From JAFGKK01 sp964521085 (GTDB lineage Bacteria; Chloroflexota; Anaerolineae; Anaerolineales; RBG-16-64-43), in the NCBI GenBank assembly GCA_964521085.1, contig CAZFPL010000065.1, positions 1 to 17,047 of the forward strand: DNA of 17,047 bases. The letters run 5' to 3'. Under the pieces are notes generated by a model. That model ran no database searches. It worked only from the letters and a program-made list of their open reading frames with translations, and had not been told where the DNA came from. Position numbers and translations under genes: made by a program. This document shows, piece after piece, positions 15,023-17,047 of this stretch (its first letter is position 1; each line of letters opens with the position of its first letter).

Positions 15023-16342
15023 TTATTCCCGGAATCGCAGGGTCGGATCTCCGATGAGGATCAGCATGGAAAAATGGAATTCGCGGCTTTCGGACCAGGG
15101 CGAAATCAGCGGAACATTCACATGTCCGAGAATTGCCTGGCCGAGGTTCTTGCCTGCAACCAGGCGGACGGCGACGTTGTGGCCGTAAAAACCCTCAAGG
15201 TTGGTTCCCAGGCCGCCGGAATCGCTCGTCGATCCCTTGGCCACGAGCACCTCGCTGGTCGGGCTGTAGACGATCGCGGTCAGAAAATTTTCAGGGTGAT
15301 CGAGGTTGCCGACCGAGCATCCGTCCGTCCAAAAGAGGACGGTCCGGACGGGCTGCGATTCCACCCAGTCAATATTGATCATCCCGCTCATCGTGTAATC
15401 GCCGTGGGTCTCGGTGACGGTGATATCCGCCGTGCCCGCGGAAAGATCGGCGTATCCGTCCTTAACCGAGAGGGTCGGCCCGTTGAAAAAAATCCTTGCG
15501 GTAGGCGCATTGCTCAGCGGCGTCCAGGAATACTGACCCGAACGCAATATGTTCATCAGGTTCGTCTGTTCGGCGGCCGTCGCCGCCGTGTAATGCTCGC
15601 CGATCAAGCGGAAGGCCTCGGGGATGGCATATTGTCCGGTCCGGTACCGGTGATTCTTGTCAAAATAACGATTCAACGCTTCCACCGTTTGGGCGTCATC
15701 GCCCCGGTACAGAGGGAAGACGCCGGTCCAGATCTCCCAATCCACCTCCCCGGTGTGCTGGTCGAAGGAATACTCGTGTCCGCCCTGCGAACGGTAGCCG
15801 GCGGACGCGGAAAATTCCCCGTCCAGATCGGAATAATATTGGAAGCTGATCACCTCTTCCACGGGCGGTTTTGTGTCCGGGTTGGAGGATTCCGCCTGCA
15901 CGGATTGGTAGGCAAACGGCACACTCCCGAGGAATATCGCGCCCTCCAGCGCCCCTTGCGTCCGTGCGTACAAATCCGCGAGGTATGCCCGCAGGTCGGG
16001 CGGCGCGGCGAAATCCAGCGATCGTTCGATCACGCGGTATCCGTCGGCGCACAGATCAGCCTCGAACCGGTCGAGGTTCGCGCGTACTGCGTCCACCAAA
16101 CCTGGATCCACGATAAGCGCGACCGCCGTCGTCCGATCCTCACAGAAGGATTTTTCATAGGATGGGAATGCGGTGGCGGTCGCTGTGGGAAGAGCCCGTG
16201 TGGCGGAAGGGGCTTCCAAAGCGTTCTCAGGTCTGTTTGGAGAGGAAGTTGCCGCGGGCAGCGGAGTGATCCCCACGGCCAAATTGCACGCCAGTCCAAT
16301 TCCTATCGATCCGGCGATCCAGAACCAGCGTCGTTCCCGCAT
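15023..16342 (-). CDS. Secreted gingipain/C25-like caspase-fold protein
   Basis: A 439-aa exported protein resembling clan CD cysteine peptidases of the gingipain (C25) type. The signal peptide is residues 1-31 (RERR start, hydrophobic core, LPAATSS end), followed by a Pro/Thr/Ala-rich linker to about 60. The body contains LEGAIFLGSVPFAYQ (132-146), the acidic YYSDLDGEF (169-177), the candidate catalytic His313 in ETHGD, the candidate nucleophile Cys342 in TDGCSVGN, and the C-terminal GDPTLRF (431-437) often seen in C25-like proteins. The His-to-Cys distance of 29 residues suits the fold. The start at 16342 has GGAGG (16347-16351) 4 nt upstream, and the frame extending to 16399 has no signal peptide. 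Activity is inferred from motifs. Confidence 0.72.
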   Translation of the reverse strand: MRERRWFWIAGSIGIGLACNLAVGITPLPAATSSPNRPENALEAPSATRALPTATATAFPSYEKSFCEDRTTAVALIVDPGLVDAVRANLDRFEADLCADGYRVIERSLDFAAPPDLRAYLADLYARTQGALEGAIFLGSVPFAYQSVQAESSNPDTKPPVEEVISFQYYSDLDGEFSASAGYRSQGGHEYSFDQHTGEVDWEIWTGVFPLYRGDDAQTVEALNRYFDKNHRYRTGQYAIPEAFRLIGEHYTAATAAEQTNLMNILRSGQYSWTPLSNAPTARIFFNGPTLSVKDGYADLSAGTADITVTETHGDYTMSGMINIDWVESQPVRTVLFWTDGCSVGNLDHPENFLTAIVYSPTSEVLVAKGSTSDSGGLGTNLEGFYGHNVAVRLVAGKNLGQAILGHVNVPLISPWSESREFHFSMLILIGDPTLRFRE

Positions 16343-16534
16343 ACAGCCTCCGAATGGATGGCGAAAAAACGCTCTGCGGTTTCCGGGGCATCCGGCCATC
16401 CCTATCTATTATCCCCCGGAATATCTATCCCGGTGAAATCGACTCAGGCATCATAATCTTCCTCTTGTCCCCCACCCTGATCCGTAAGATGGTTTGGTGT
16501 CGGGTTATGTGCGGTATCCGGTTGTCGAGAGGCA
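16343..16534. other. Spacer upstream of the C25-like gene
   Basis: No gene is supported in these 192 bases. Directly before the C25-like start is its ribosome-binding site (16347-16351). The stretch 16400-16475 is comparatively AT-rich on the minus strand and could hold a promoter, but no convincing -35/-10 pair is visible. No terminator-like stem with a U-tract was found after the upstream gene. Confidence 0.4.
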
Positions 16535-17047
16535 TCAGGATGCCGGCACATATTCCTGCCCGTTGAATTCGAACATCTCCACTTCTTCAAACGGCGTTAC
16601 GGTCCCCTTCACCGGTTTCGCGCCTTGAGTTGTCATGCGGATATCGTAGTATTCCGGATTGCGGCCGGGAAGGAATTCCATCGTCGAGGAATAATCCCAG
16701 ATGATATTCTCCATTTCGCTGTGGTTCCTCATTTCATGCACGAAAATGAGTTTAAACTCCGCGCCGACAATTCCGATCAGTTGAGCGGTCTCCACCATGC
16801 TCCCCTGGCCGGCCCACTGCGGAATGAAGAGAAATCCATGTTTGTCGGGGCCGATGGTCAGCAGTTCGCCGTCCGGGGCGTGGCCGAAGCTGCCCATCCA
16901 GGTGATCTCGCGCTGTTCGATTTCGATCTCCCAGGAATCCCGGATTCTATGGAACAGCGCGCCGCCGATCAGCGCGAATTCCGCGTGCGCACCCATCCCC
17001 TCGGGACCGGTTTCAGTCAGCAGAATGTATTTCTCTTCGCTCGCTTC
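16535..17047 (-). CDS. Unrecognised protein, C-terminal part (5' end outside the window)
   Basis: The reading frame is open from the right edge to the TGA at 16535-16537, so at least 170 residues are encoded and the start lies beyond 17047. An internal ATG at 16996 is in the middle of what reads as continuous sequence (ILLTETGPEGMGAHAEF) and is not the likely start. The visible part is rich in beta-strand-like segments and aromatic residues (WAGQG, YYDIRMTTQG) and ends FEFNGQEYVPAS. No catalytic motif, signal or membrane segment is visible in this portion. The fold looks like an extracellular repeat or binding domain, but I do not recognise a family and assign no function. Confidence 0.7.
   Translation of the reverse strand, partial: EASEEKYILLTETGPEGMGAHAEFALIGGALFHRIRDSWEIEIEQREITWMGSFGHAPDGELLTIGPDKHGFLFIPQWAGQGSMVETAQLIGIVGAEFKLIFVHEMRNHSEMENIIWDYSSTMEFLPGRNPEYYDIRMTTQGAKPVKGTVTPFEEVEMFEFNGQEYVPAS

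Overview
The window is GC-rich chromosomal DNA from an anaerobic bacterium. Protein style, the methanol:corrinoid genes, the LarA homologue and the REP-like hairpins suggest a Chloroflexota (Anaerolineae-like) genome. That placement is an inference from recall, not a measurement. A run of 100 N at 6162-6261 shows that this is a scaffold, probably a metagenome-assembled genome.

Region A (1-7920, plus strand) is a uronate catabolism operon. It starts at a near-consensus promoter (TTGACA, 16 nt, TATAAT) overlapping a perfect 44-bp palindrome. The genes are a LacI-family repressor, a URO-D-fold (MtaA/CmuA-like) protein, uronate isomerase UxaC, a short-chain dehydrogenase resembling SDR-type fructuronate reductase (UxuB), a LarA-family nickel-pincer racemase/epimerase and 6-phosphogluconate dehydrogenase (Gnd). 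The usual next enzyme, mannonate dehydratase (UxuA), is absent, as are KDG kinase and aldolase. D-mannonate and D-gluconate are C2 epimers, and the LarA superfamily includes a D-gluconate 2-epimerase. The gene order therefore suggests an unconventional route: glucuronate to fructuronate to mannonate to gluconate, then 6-phosphogluconate, then ribulose-5-phosphate. A gluconokinase is not visible and would have to be encoded elsewhere. This is the most interesting reading of the window.

Region B (7984-14016) is a methanol-methyltransferase island. On the minus strand, in transcription order, it carries mtaB, mtaC, a DUF1638 gene and a RACo-type corrinoid-protein reductive activator. A PocR-domain AraC-family regulator is transcribed divergently from mtaB. 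No classical MtaA or methyl-THF methyltransferase sits in the island. The URO-D-fold protein in region A is the only candidate, and it lacks the Cys zinc ligands of MtaA. A hairpin at 7938-7969 separates regions A and B, which converge. Methanol released from methyl-esterified pectin, or methyl groups on 4-O-methylglucuronate, could link the two regions, but that is a hypothesis.

Region C (14068-17047, minus strand) encodes envelope proteins: a 5'-truncated unknown protein at the right edge, a secreted gingipain/C25-like protein, a small three-helix membrane protein and a Tat-exported Rieske lipoprotein.

No rRNA, tRNA, CRISPR array or transposase was recognised. The first 380 bases hold no supported gene but contain several short hairpins.
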